In this document: positions 1-7,029 of the stretch, piece by piece
How the letters are laid out: each line of letters starts with the position of its first letter
Position numbering within the stretch: position 1 is the stretch's first letter
DNA from: an uncultured Muribaculum sp.
GTDB taxonomy: Bacteria; Bacteroidota; Bacteroidia; Bacteroidales; Muribaculaceae
Length of the DNA: 13,909 nucleotides
Reading direction: 5' to 3'
Assembly (NCBI GenBank): GCA_910589555.1
Contig: CAJUTE010000059.1
Coordinates: forward strand, 1 to 13,909
The notes under the pieces: generated by a model
Told to the model about the DNA's origin: nothing
Seen by the model: the letters and a program-made list of their open reading frames with translations, nothing else
Database searches by the model: none
Position numbers and translations under genes: made by a program

Positions 1-31
1 CATTCTCGTGACAATTTGTTGTATTGTGTCA

Positions 32-39
32 CAAAGGTA
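32..39 (-). promoter_or_regulatory. Possible Bacteroides-type -7 promoter box for a gene off the left edge
   Basis: Read on the minus strand this is TACCTTTG, a full match to the Bacteroides -7 consensus TAnnTTTG. It lies about 30 nt upstream of a minus-strand ATG at 3-1. No TTTG is seen 19-21 nt upstream, so the -33 half is missing. The palindrome TTGTG-T-CACAA (24-34) overlaps the box and could be an operator. The downstream gene is outside the window, so this is a tentative call. Confidence 0.3.
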
Positions 40-226
40 GTGTATGGATGGAGGGGATTTACCCACTTTTTATCCCACCTGTGTGAATTTTTTTGTGTAT
101 AACAGGTATGGTGTTGGTGGACGTCTTCGACGCCCATTTCCGGTGGTGCCTTTCTCCGCGCCTCGGCTACGCCTCGTGGCGGAGCTTAAATTATTTTGCC
201 GTTTCACGGCATTTGCGGGATATAAA

Positions 227-266
227 AGAATATACCCGGCGGAACGCATCCCGCCGGGTATATTTT
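227..266 (-). terminator. Rho-independent terminator of the lysS-gpsA-pgi operon
   Basis: A perfect 12-bp stem (231-242 with 251-262, arms TATACCCGGCGG and CCGCCGGGTATA) encloses an 8-nt loop. A few A-T pairs extend it outward. Reading on the minus strand, the stem is followed by TTCTTTTATA, a U-rich tail. It sits 18 nt beyond the pgi stop codon, which is the expected place for the end of this transcript. The other strand also continues with TATTTTGG, so it could act weakly in both directions. Confidence 0.85.
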
Positions 267-283
267 GGTGGCTGTAGCCTGTA

Positions 284-1633
284 TTATTTCAATTTAGCTT
301 GAATTTCTTTGGTTGCTTCCTCGTAGCCGGGCTTTTCAAGAAGGGCAAACATATTCTTCTTGTAAGCCTCAACTCCGGGCTGGTTAAACGGATTAACATC
401 AAGGATATAACCCGAAATACCGCACGCAAGTTCAAAGAAGTAGATCAACTGACCCAGATACTCCTCGTTGAGCTCAGGGAGAGTGATGCGGATGTTGGGC
501 ACACCGCCATCCACGTGAGCGATGCGAGTTCCCAGCTCAGCCATCTTGTTGACCTCGTCTACGCGCTTGCCGGCGATGTAGTTAAGTCCGTCAAGGTTAG
601 CCTCATCCTGAGGAATCTCCACCTTGTGCTTGGGAGCTTCTACCGAGATAACTGTTTCGAAGATAGTGCGTTCGCCATCCTGAATCCACTGACCCATTGA
701 GTGAAGGTCGGTCGAGAAGTCAACGGCAGCGGGGAAGATACCCTTCTTGTCCTTACCTTCGCTCTCGCCGTAAAGCTGCTTCCACCACTCTCCGAAATAA
801 TGGAGTTTCGGGTGATAGTTCACAAGAATCTCAGTCTTCTTTCCGGCACGGTAAAGGAGATTGCGTGTAGCGGCGTAAACCTCGCAGATGTTGTCATCGC
901 TTGCCTTGAGTGTGTCATGCTGCATATCGAGCGCGCCCTTCACAAGAGCCTTGATGTCAAATCCGGCAACTGCGATAGGAAGAAGTCCCACCGGAGTAAG
1001 CACTGAGAAACGTCCGCCCACATTGTCATCGATCACGAATGTCTTGTAACCCTCTTCAGTGGCGAGCTGACGCAATGCGCCCTTCTTGGCATCGGTGATA
1101 GCCACGATGCGCTTTCCAGCCTCAGCCTTGCCTATCTGGCTTTCAAGCTGCTCCTTGAGCAGACGGAAAGCTATAGCAGGTTCGGTAGTTGTTCCTGACT
1201 TTGAAATAACAATAATACCGAACTTTTTATCTTTCAGGAAATTCTGGAGTTCCGACAGATAATCCTCGCCGATGTTCTGACCTGCGAAAAGAATCTTCGG
1301 GTTGCCCGGCTGAACCGGCTTGTAGTACTCAAAAGAATCACTCAATGCCTCAATGACAGCTTTTGCTCCGAGATAAGAGCCGCCGATGCCGATTGACACG
1401 ACATAGTCACAAGAGTTGCGGAGGTCATTTGCCACAGCGATGATCTCGTCGAGGTCATGCATGGGTGTGCGCTCCGGAAGATCAAGCCAGCCGAGAAAAT
1501 CGTTGCCGGCGCCGGTACCTGATTTAAGTTTTTCGAGAGCCGGAGCTGCTGCTGACTGCTCCAACGCGTGTACATCATTCAGTGAAATGGCTGAAAGAGC
1601 CGAATTGATGTCTACTTGAATTCTTTTTTTCAT
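284..1633 (-). CDS. pgi: Glucose-6-phosphate isomerase
   Basis: Cytosolic enzyme that interconverts glucose 6-phosphate and fructose 6-phosphate in glycolysis and gluconeogenesis. The 449-residue protein has the usual length of the short bacterial PGI form. Visible motifs: the sugar-phosphate site GIGGSYLG at residues 82-89 and SKSGTTTEP at 144-152, the family signature NVGGRFSVLTPVGLLP at 204-219, the catalytic glutamate in YGESEG (E290), the ring-opening histidine in DLHSMGQW (H311), and the C-terminal signature around NQPGVEAYKK, whose K425 is the conserved catalytic lysine. The ATG start at 1633 gives a complete N-terminus. It is the last gene of a minus-strand operon, 33 nt after gpsA, and is followed by a strong terminator. 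No promoter is visible in the 33-nt gap, so co-transcription with gpsA and lysS is likely. Confidence 0.97.
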   Translation of the reverse strand: MKKRIQVDINSALSAISLNDVHALEQSAAAPALEKLKSGTGAGNDFLGWLDLPERTPMHDLDEIIAVANDLRNSCDYVVSIGIGGSYLGAKAVIEALSDSFEYYKPVQPGNPKILFAGQNIGEDYLSELQNFLKDKKFGIIVISKSGTTTEPAIAFRLLKEQLESQIGKAEAGKRIVAITDAKKGALRQLATEEGYKTFVIDDNVGGRFSVLTPVGLLPIAVAGFDIKALVKGALDMQHDTLKASDDNICEVYAATRNLLYRAGKKTEILVNYHPKLHYFGEWWKQLYGESEGKDKKGIFPAAVDFSTDLHSMGQWIQDGERTIFETVISVEAPKHKVEIPQDEANLDGLNYIAGKRVDEVNKMAELGTRIAHVDGGVPNIRITLPELNEEYLGQLIYFFELACGISGYILDVNPFNQPGVEAYKKNMFALLEKPGYEEATKEIQAKLK

Positions 1634-1666
1634 ATCTAAATTCGTTAGTGAATGTATGTTAGTGAG

Positions 1667-2668
1667 TCATTCAAATTCATAACTCATCCGTTCAATGGTA
1701 CGTGCTATAGGACAATTATGATATAGTGTGTCGTAAACGCTGTCAAGAATTGGCATGTTCACTTTGTATTTTTCATTTATCTCGTGCATACACTTGGCGC
1801 CGTAGTAACCCTCGGCAACCATCTCCATCTCCATCATGGCTCTTTTCACCGAAATTCCGCGACCTATCATGGTGCCGAAGTTATGATTGCGTGAAAAGCG
1901 CGAATAAGAGGTGACCAAAAGGTCTCCGAGATACACCGAGTCGCTGATGCACCGCTGTCCGGGAACCACCGCGCCGATGAAGCGCGCCATCTCCCTGATG
2001 GAATTTGAGATGAGTATAGCCTGATAATTGTCGCCCTCCTTAAAGCCGTGAACCATGCCCGATGCGATGGCATACACATTTTTAAGGACTCCGGCAAACT
2101 CGATGCCTCTTACATCGGTCGACACCAGTGTCTTCATCTTCTTTCCATTGAGAAGAGCGGCAAAGCTGCGCGCGTGGTCAATGTCATTGCAGGCTACGGT
2201 AAGATAGCTCAAGCGTCCGAGAGCCACCTCCTCGGCATGGCAAGGACCTGACACCACTATGATCTTGTCGGGATCCACGCCCCACCGCGCCTCAAGATAG
2301 TCACTGATAAGCTCATTCTCATCGGGAATAAGCCCCTTTGTGGCTACGACCACCGTTTTGCCTGAGATATCAGCGTCAAGCTTGGCGAGATGATTCTTGA
2401 AATAGGGCGACGGCATAGCCATCAGCAGCGTGTCGGCTTGGCGGCAAGCTTCATTGATGTCACTGTAAAAGCGTATGCGGTCGATGGGGAACTCAACATC
2501 GGAGAGATAAGCCGGGTTATGACCGAGACGCTTGAATTCCTCGATTCTGTCGTCACGGCGCATATACCAAATTATCTCGCTGCAGTTGTGCAGGAGAATC
2601 TTGGCAAGCGCGGTGGCCCAAGAGCCACCGCCCATTACCGCTATTTTTCTTCCACCGCAGCTATCCAT
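1667..2668 (-). CDS. gpsA: NAD(P)H-dependent glycerol-3-phosphate dehydrogenase
   Basis: Reduces dihydroxyacetone phosphate to sn-glycerol 3-phosphate, the backbone for membrane phospholipids; cytosolic. The 333-residue protein has the family's usual length. The Rossmann nucleotide-binding turn is MGGGSWATALA at residues 12-22. The ATKG segment (K111) and the catalytic lysine in GVLKNVYA (K196) are present, as is the family signature GDLLVTSYSRFSRN at 248-261. The ATG at 2668 lies inside the 3' end of lysS, giving a 28-nt overlap in another frame. Starting at the next methionine (residue 12) would remove the first beta strand of the Rossmann fold, so the upstream start is preferred. The overlap points to translational coupling with lysS, and the product links this operon to pgi through triose-phosphate metabolism. 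Confidence 0.95.
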   Translation of the reverse strand: MDSCGGRKIAVMGGGSWATALAKILLHNCSEIIWYMRRDDRIEEFKRLGHNPAYLSDVEFPIDRIRFYSDINEACRQADTLLMAMPSPYFKNHLAKLDADISGKTVVVATKGLIPDENELISDYLEARWGVDPDKIIVVSGPCHAEEVALGRLSYLTVACNDIDHARSFAALLNGKKMKTLVSTDVRGIEFAGVLKNVYAIASGMVHGFKEGDNYQAILISNSIREMARFIGAVVPGQRCISDSVYLGDLLVTSYSRFSRNHNFGTMIGRGISVKRAMMEMEMVAEGYYGAKCMHEINEKYKVNMPILDSVYDTLYHNCPIARTIERMSYEFE

Positions 2669-4374
2669 GCCTTTATATCATCCTGAGTAGGATTCTTCAA
2701 TTCAAGTTTAAATTTCTTATTCAGTCCGCAAAGATCCTGGAAAAGCTTTCCGGGATTGGCGCCTGCAAGCTGTCCCACTGTCATGAATCCGGCTTTCTGC
2801 AACGGAGCCACCCACTCTTCAGGAACGCCGATTGCCGTGTAAGCCTCAGCCTTGTCGCGAGCCTGTGTCTTTTCAGGACGCATCTGCGGGAACAACAGCA
2901 CCTCCTGGATGGTGGTCTGACCGGTCATGAGCATCACAAGGCGGTCCATGCCGATGCCCATACCCGATGTGGGGGGCATACCGTATTCAAGCGCGCGGAT
3001 GAAGTCCTTGTCGATGATCATAGCCTCATCATCGCCCTTCTCGGCAAGACGCATCTGCTCTACAAAACGCTCGTACTGGTCAATCGGGTCATTCAACTCC
3101 GAATAAGCGTTGGCAAGCTCCTTGCCATTGACCATGAGCTCAAAGCGCTCGGTAAGTTCGGGATTATTGCGGTGACGCTTGGTCAACGGCGACATCTCGA
3201 TAGGATAGTCGATGATGAATGTGGGCTGGATGTAGTTGCCTTCACACTTCTCGCCGAATATCTCGTCGATGAGCTTGCCCTTGCCCATGGTTTCGTCAAC
3301 CTCGATGCCGAGTTTTCCGGCAACCTCGCGGAGTTGAACCTCATCCATGCCGGTGATGTCGATGCCGGTGTGCTCCTTGATGGAGTCAATCATGGTGATG
3401 CGCTTGAACGGAGCCTTGAAGCTGATAACATTGTCGCCGACCTTCACTTCAGTGGTGCCGTTCACATCAAGACAGATGCGTTCAAGCATCTTCTCGGTGA
3501 AGTCCATCATCCAGTTATAGTCCTTGTAGGCTACATAGATCTCCATGCAGGTGAACTCGGGATTGTGAGTGCGGTCCATACCCTCGTTGCGGAAATTCTT
3601 GGAGAACTCATATACCCCTTCGAAACCGCCCACGATAAGACGCTTCAGATAAAGCTCATCGGCGATGCGGAGATACAAGGGGATGTCAAGCGCATTGTGA
3701 TGGGTGATGAACGGACGTGCGGCAGCTCCTCCGGGAATCGATTGAAGGATGGGAGTCTCAACCTCCATGTAGCCATGCTCGTTGAAATATCCGCGCATTG
3801 AGTTGAACACCTTGGTGCGCTTGATGAAAATATCTTTCACTTTATCATTAACCACGAGATCCACATAACGGCGGCGGTAACGGAGCTCGGGGTCATCAAA
3901 CGCGTCGTAAGTCACACCATCCTTAACCTTCACGATGGGGAGCGGACGAAGCGATTTTCCGAGAACTGTCAGCGACTCGGCGTGAACGGAAATCTCTCCG
4001 GTCTGGGTGCGGAACACATAACCCTTGACACCAACGAAATCGCCGATGTCAAGAAGCTTCTTGAACACGATATTGTACAAATCCTTGTTTTCATCAGGGC
4101 ATAGCTCATCGCGGCTTATATACACCTGAATGCGGCCTCGTGAGTCCTGAAGCTCCATGAATGATGCCTTGCCCATGATGCGGCGGCTCATGATGCGGCC
4201 CGCAATGCACACTTCGCGGCGAGGCGCGTCGTCACTGAAAACTTCTTTTATTTCAGTGGTATACGCATCCACAGGATAAAGGGCTGCGGGATAGGGATCA
4301 ATACCCATTTTGCGCATTTCTTCGAGACTGCCTCGGCGCACTATCTCTTGTTCACTTAACTCAAGTAGGTTCAT
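2641..4374 (-). CDS. lysS: Lysyl-tRNA synthetase, class II, with C-terminal extension
   Basis: Charges tRNA-Lys with lysine using ATP. The protein has 577 residues against roughly 500 for a typical bacterial class II enzyme. An OB-fold anticodon-binding domain occupies about residues 55-140 (VCIAGRIMSRR onward). The class II catalytic core follows: motif 1 around 195-213, motif 2 FRNEGMDRTHNPEFTCMEIY at 261-280, and motif 3 GMGIGMDRLVMLMTG at 471-485, ending near LLFPQMRP at 493-500. Residues 505-577 form an extra tail (WVAPLQKAGFMTVGQL, then KKFKLELKN) with a helix-hairpin-helix pattern like the RNA polymerase alpha C-terminal domain. From memory, Bacteroidota LysRS proteins share such a tail, so it is probably a lineage trait rather than a recent fusion. 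It is the first gene of the lysS-gpsA-pgi operon, with a -7 promoter box 28-35 nt upstream. Confidence 0.97.
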   Translation of the reverse strand: MNLLELSEQEIVRRGSLEEMRKMGIDPYPAALYPVDAYTTEIKEVFSDDAPRREVCIAGRIMSRRIMGKASFMELQDSRGRIQVYISRDELCPDENKDLYNIVFKKLLDIGDFVGVKGYVFRTQTGEISVHAESLTVLGKSLRPLPIVKVKDGVTYDAFDDPELRYRRRYVDLVVNDKVKDIFIKRTKVFNSMRGYFNEHGYMEVETPILQSIPGGAAARPFITHHNALDIPLYLRIADELYLKRLIVGGFEGVYEFSKNFRNEGMDRTHNPEFTCMEIYVAYKDYNWMMDFTEKMLERICLDVNGTTEVKVGDNVISFKAPFKRITMIDSIKEHTGIDITGMDEVQLREVAGKLGIEVDETMGKGKLIDEIFGEKCEGNYIQPTFIIDYPIEMSPLTKRHRNNPELTERFELMVNGKELANAYSELNDPIDQYERFVEQMRLAEKGDDEAMIIDKDFIRALEYGMPPTSGMGIGMDRLVMLMTGQTTIQEVLLFPQMRPEKTQARDKAEAYTAIGVPEEWVAPLQKAGFMTVGQLAGANPGKLFQDLCGLNKKFKLELKNPTQDDIKAWIAAVEEK

Positions 4375-4401
4375 ATCTATCGCAATTTATCAAAATATTC
4401 G

Positions 4402-4409
4402 CAAATGTA
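4402..4409 (-). promoter_or_regulatory. Bacteroides-type -7 promoter box upstream of lysS
   Basis: On the minus strand the box reads TACATTTG, matching TAnnTTTG, with 27 nt between it and the lysS ATG. No convincing TTTG is found 19-21 nt further upstream, so the -33 element is poor or replaced by an activator. The 9-bp tandem repeat begins about 47 nt upstream of the box. The spacing suits a short leader for the lysS-gpsA-pgi operon. Confidence 0.45.
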
Positions 4410-4455
4410 CAATTTTTAAGCCACTTTTCCACTATTTTAAGGTTCAAAATTGACT

Positions 4456-4518
4456 TTAAAGTCGTTAGGGTCATTAAAGTCGTTAAAGTCTTCAAGGTCG
4501 TTAAGGTCGTTAAAAAGG
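4456..4518. repeat. Tandem 9-bp repeat, about six to seven units
   Basis: Consecutive 9-mers are TTAAAGTCG (4456), TTAGGGTCA (4465), TTAAAGTCG (4474), TTAAAGTCT (4483), TCAAGGTCG (4492), TTAAGGTCG (4501) and a degenerate TTAAAAAGG (4510). Units differ from TTAAAGTCG by zero to three bases apart from the last. The array lies between the serS terminator stem and the lysS promoter box, in a stretch with no gene. The last unit overlaps the T-tract of the serS terminator. The period is a multiple of three, so a spurious antisense frame through it encodes a TLTTLKTL-like string; I do not regard that as a protein. Its function is unknown. Confidence 0.85.
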
Positions 4519-4544
4519 CAGCGGAATCCTGAACCGGATTCCGC
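4512..4544 (-). terminator. Rho-independent terminator of serS
   Basis: A perfect 9-bp stem, GCGGAATCC at 4521-4529 with GGATTCCGC at 4536-4544, encloses a 6-nt loop. On the minus strand it is followed by TGCCTTTTTAA, with five consecutive T (4512-4516). It sits 27 nt past the serS stop codon. It separates serS from the lysS operon and implies that lysS has its own promoter. Confidence 0.85.
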
Positions 4545-4571
4545 CGCGCAAAGCTTATATGAAAATTTCGA

Positions 4572-5843
4572 TTAGTCGATGATATCGAACCCGGTGTATT
4601 TGCGAAGCACCTCGGGCACCACAATGCCCTTGTCGGTCTGATAGTTTTCAAGGATTGCCGCCATGATGCGGGGAAGAGCCAGAGCCGAGCCGTTGAGAGT
4701 GTGGCACAGACGTGTCTTTTTATCCTCGCCACGGTAGCGGCACTTCAAGCGGTTAGCCTGATAGGTCTCAAAATTGGAAACCGACGACACTTCAAGCCAA
4801 CGCTCCTGGGCTGCCGAGTAAACCTCGAAGTCAAATGTGATGGCTGAAGTGAACGACATATCCCCGCCACACAGACGGAGGATGTGCCACGGCAATCCGA
4901 GCTTGTCAAGCAATCCCTGCACATGATCTTTCATCTCTTCAAGAGCAGCATAGGAATTTTCGGGCTTCTCGATGCGCACAATCTCAACCTTGTCAAACTG
5001 GTGGAGACGGTTCAATCCGCGCACATCCTTGCCATAGCTGCCCGCTTCACGACGGAAACAAGCCGAATAAGCGCAGTTCTTCACCGGAAGCTGTGAATCA
5101 TTGAGAATCACGTCGCGGTACAGGTTGGTCACCGGAACCTCGGCTGTAGGGATAAGATAGAGATTATCTTCGTTCACATAATACATCTGACCCTCCTTGT
5201 CGGGGAGCTGACCTGTGCCATAGCCTGAAGCCTCATTGACCACGTAGGGGGGCTGAATCTCAAGATAGCCTGCCTTTCCCGCCTCATCAAGGAAGAATTG
5301 AATCAACGCACGTTGCAGACGCGCTCCCTTGCCCACGTAAACCGGGAATCCGGCTCCGGTGATTTTCACACCGAGGTCAAAGTCGATGATGTTATATTTC
5401 TTGGCAAGATCCCAGTGGGGCATGGCATTCTCAGGAAGATTGGGCATGGGACCGCCGGTCTTTTCAACCACATTGTCGGCTGCAGTCTTTCCCTCAGGCA
5501 CCATAGAGCATGGAACATTGGGGATGGTCAACAGGATATTGCGGATTTCGGTCTCGGTGCGAGCCACCTCGTCAGCGATAGCCTTCTGCTCTTCCTTGAG
5601 AGCGGCAACAGTGGCTTTAGCCTTCTCGGCACCCTCTTTATCGCCCTCTTTCATCAATTTGCCGATAGAAGCGGCAAGCTTGTTGAGCTCGGCGGCTTTA
5701 GTGTCGCTCGACAATTGAGCCTGACGGCGCTTGGTATCAAGGTCAAGAATCTGTTCAATCGGTTCCTTGCCGTCAAACCCTTTGACAGCAAGACGCTCAA
5801 CGATCTGTTGAGGATTTTCTTTGATTTGTTGTATTGTAAGCAT
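4572..5843 (-). CDS. serS: Seryl-tRNA synthetase, class II
   Basis: Charges tRNA-Ser (and tRNA-Sec where present) with serine in the cytosol. The 423-residue length is normal. Residues about 30-105 are rich in Lys, Glu and Ala and form the two-helix coiled-coil arm that holds the tRNA-Ser long variable arm. The catalytic core carries the serine-binding TAE motif (233-235), motif 2 with FRREAGSYG at 263-271, and motif 3 NGSALALPRIMAAILENYQ at 384-402. The ATG at 5843 begins MLTIQQIKENP, a typical SerRS N-terminus. It lies 60 nt after yqeY on the same strand. On the minus strand that gap has only a near match (TATATTTA) to a -7 box, so serS may be read from the yqeY promoter. It ends at a clear terminator. 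Confidence 0.97.
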   Translation of the reverse strand: MLTIQQIKENPQQIVERLAVKGFDGKEPIEQILDLDTKRRQAQLSSDTKAAELNKLAASIGKLMKEGDKEGAEKAKATVAALKEEQKAIADEVARTETEIRNILLTIPNVPCSMVPEGKTAADNVVEKTGGPMPNLPENAMPHWDLAKKYNIIDFDLGVKITGAGFPVYVGKGARLQRALIQFFLDEAGKAGYLEIQPPYVVNEASGYGTGQLPDKEGQMYYVNEDNLYLIPTAEVPVTNLYRDVILNDSQLPVKNCAYSACFRREAGSYGKDVRGLNRLHQFDKVEIVRIEKPENSYAALEEMKDHVQGLLDKLGLPWHILRLCGGDMSFTSAITFDFEVYSAAQERWLEVSSVSNFETYQANRLKCRYRGEDKKTRLCHTLNGSALALPRIMAAILENYQTDKGIVVPEVLRKYTGFDIID

Positions 5844-5903
5844 CTTTTCCTAAGCAGTTTAGGTGTAAATATAAATGCGTGTATATCTATGTATGTGTAT
5901 GTT

Positions 5904-6353
5904 TCAGGCAAGCAATTCCTTGACTTTAGCTGAAATCGCTTTGCCTTCGGCTCTTCCGGCAAGAGCCTTGGAGGCAACCCCCATCACTTTGCCCATGTCC
6001 TTTGCCGATGTGGCGCCAACACGCTCGATGATGGCTTTCAGTTCAGATGCAAGCTCTTCTTCCGACAATTGCTTGGGAAGATATTCCTCAATGACAGCTG
6101 CCTGAGCAAGCTCTTCAGCGGCAAGCTCGGGACGGTTCTGACCCTCGTAAATCTGAGCGCTCTCTTTACGCTGCTTAACCATCTTCACAAGAATCTTCAT
6201 CGCTGTGTCATCGCTCAAATTCCCGTCAGCTCCGGGAGCTGTTTTTGCTTCAAGAAACTCCTTTTTCACTCCTCTCAACGTGTCGAGACGCACACGGTCT
6301 TTTGCAAGCATTGCCGATTTGATATCGGCGCTGATCTGATCAAACAATTCCAT
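5904..6353 (-). CDS. yqeY: GatB/YqeY domain protein
   Basis: A 149-residue, mostly helical protein of the YqeY family, related to the C-terminal helical domain of the GatB and GatE subunits of tRNA-dependent amidotransferases. Recognisable stretches are the N-terminal DIKSAMLAKDRVRLDTLR, the central KQRKESAQIYEGQNRPELAAEE and the YLPKQLSEEEL segment, followed by GKVMGVASKALAGRAEGK, which matches the family's closing GxxMG and G(R/K)A(D/E)G pattern. The molecular role of free-standing YqeY is not established; tRNA-related functions are inferred from the domain. Here it sits directly upstream of serS on the same strand, a context consistent with a translation-linked role. The region between it and aroK is divergent, with a promoter expected on each strand. 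Confidence 0.9.
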   Translation of the reverse strand: MELFDQISADIKSAMLAKDRVRLDTLRGVKKEFLEAKTAPGADGNLSDDTAMKILVKMVKQRKESAQIYEGQNRPELAAEELAQAAVIEEYLPKQLSEEELASELKAIIERVGATSAKDMGKVMGVASKALAGRAEGKAISAKVKELLA

Positions 6354-6458
6354 TGTTTTGTTATTTATTTTCCGCGAAATTACAAATAATTATGCAAAAT
6401 ATCCGACAATAGCAGCAAAAATGCGCCGACAAATGCATTTCACTTTGACTGAATTTGT

Positions 6459-6466
6459 TAAATTTG
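6459..6466 (+). promoter_or_regulatory. Bacteroides-type -7 promoter box upstream of aroK
   Basis: The box TAAATTTG matches TAnnTTTG and ends 26 nt before the chosen aroK ATG. The expected -33 TTTG is absent at the correct spacing; TTTG copies occur at 6444 and 6454 but are too close. A perfect palindrome AAATGCATTT (6431-6440) lies just upstream. For the divergent yqeY gene no clean TAnnTTTG was found in 6354-6420. Confidence 0.4.
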
Positions 6467-6492
6467 CATTCCTATAGACAATTTTGACGGCT

Positions 6493-7029
6493 ATGCAACC
6501 TATTTTTCTAATCGGATATATGGGGTGCGGCAAATCCACATTAGGCCGCACCGTAAGCGCCATGACCGGAATGCAGTTCATCGACCTGGACGCATATATC
6601 GAAGGACGGTTCCACATGACCGTCAGAGACATTTTCGCGCAACGAGGCGAACAAGGATTCCGCGACATCGAGCGCTCAATGCTCCACGAGGTGGGGGAAT
6701 TTGAGAATGTGCTTGTCGCTTGCGGGGGCGGAACTCCATGCTTTTTTGACAACATGGAATGGATGAACCTCCACGGGACAACCGTGTTTCTCGACACATC
6801 GATCGACAAGCTATTTTCGAGGTTGAAACGCGGCAAGCACAAACGTCCGCTCATTGCCGATAAAAACGATGAAGAGCTCCTCGAATTCATAAACCGGGCG
6901 CTGGAAGCAAGGATGGAACACTATTCCAAAGCCATAGCCGTGTTCAAGTCAGATATGCTCGACAATGAAGCGGAAAAATCCCACACCGCACAGCGGTTCA
7001 TCGACCAATTCAACATCGTGCCACAATGA
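6493..7029 (+). CDS. aroK: Shikimate kinase
   Basis: Phosphorylates shikimate to shikimate 3-phosphate with ATP, step five of the pathway to chorismate and aromatic amino acids; cytosolic monomer. The 178-residue length is typical. Walker A is GYMGCGKST (residues 8-16). The shikimate-binding residues are in DLDAYIE (D31, D33), GFRDIE (R57) and the CGGGT turn (G78-G80). The LID arginine is in KRPL (R118), and R140 in ARMEHY corresponds to the conserved adenine-side R-x-x-x-Y motif. The frame is open from a TTG at 6484, but the ATG at 6493 is chosen because MQPIFLIGYMG begins the P-loop strand at the position usual for the family. Its stop codon overlaps the start of the next gene as ATGA. Confidence 0.95.
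   Translation: MQPIFLIGYMGCGKSTLGRTVSAMTGMQFIDLDAYIEGRFHMTVRDIFAQRGEQGFRDIERSMLHEVGEFENVLVACGGGTPCFFDNMEWMNLHGTTVFLDTSIDKLFSRLKRGKHKRPLIADKNDEELLEFINRALEARMEHYSKAIAVFKSDMLDNEAEKSHTAQRFIDQFNIVPQ

Larger units (their letters stand above)
1..283. other. Gene-poor intergenic region left of pgi
   Basis: No reading frame here looks like a real protein; the short plus-strand frames at 44-277 and 93-302 have no recognisable domain and run into the pgi terminator. What can be seen: a reverse ATG at 3-1 that could be the start of a minus-strand gene off the left edge, a promoter-like element at 32-39, a small GC-rich inverted repeat (CTCCGC at 154-159 with GCGGAG at 179-184, enclosing two GCCTCG copies at 160 and 171), a 6-bp hairpin TGCCGT-TTC-ACGGCA at 197-211, and the strong pgi terminator at 227-266. 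Confidence 0.6.

Noticed and set aside
44..302. Two small plus-strand frames at the left end
   Set aside because: No domain or conserved look; both cross hairpins and the pgi terminator.
3172..3801. 209-residue plus-strand open frame
   Set aside because: It is wholly antisense to lysS, shows no domain, and reflects GC-biased third positions of the real gene.
4456..4518. CRISPR-like array
   Set aside because: Units are 9 bp, directly adjacent and without spacers, and there are no cas genes.
4361..4732. 123-residue minus-strand frame with TLTTLKTL repeats
   Set aside because: It overlaps serS and translates the 9-bp intergenic repeat and the terminator; the repetitive peptide is a by-product of a repeat period divisible by three.
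5298..5933. 211-residue plus-strand open frame
   Set aside because: Antisense to serS and the end of yqeY; no family resemblance.
6431..6440. Palindrome AAATGCATTT as an operator
   Set aside because: A 10-bp AT-rich palindrome is easily found by chance; no second copy or conserved context is visible.
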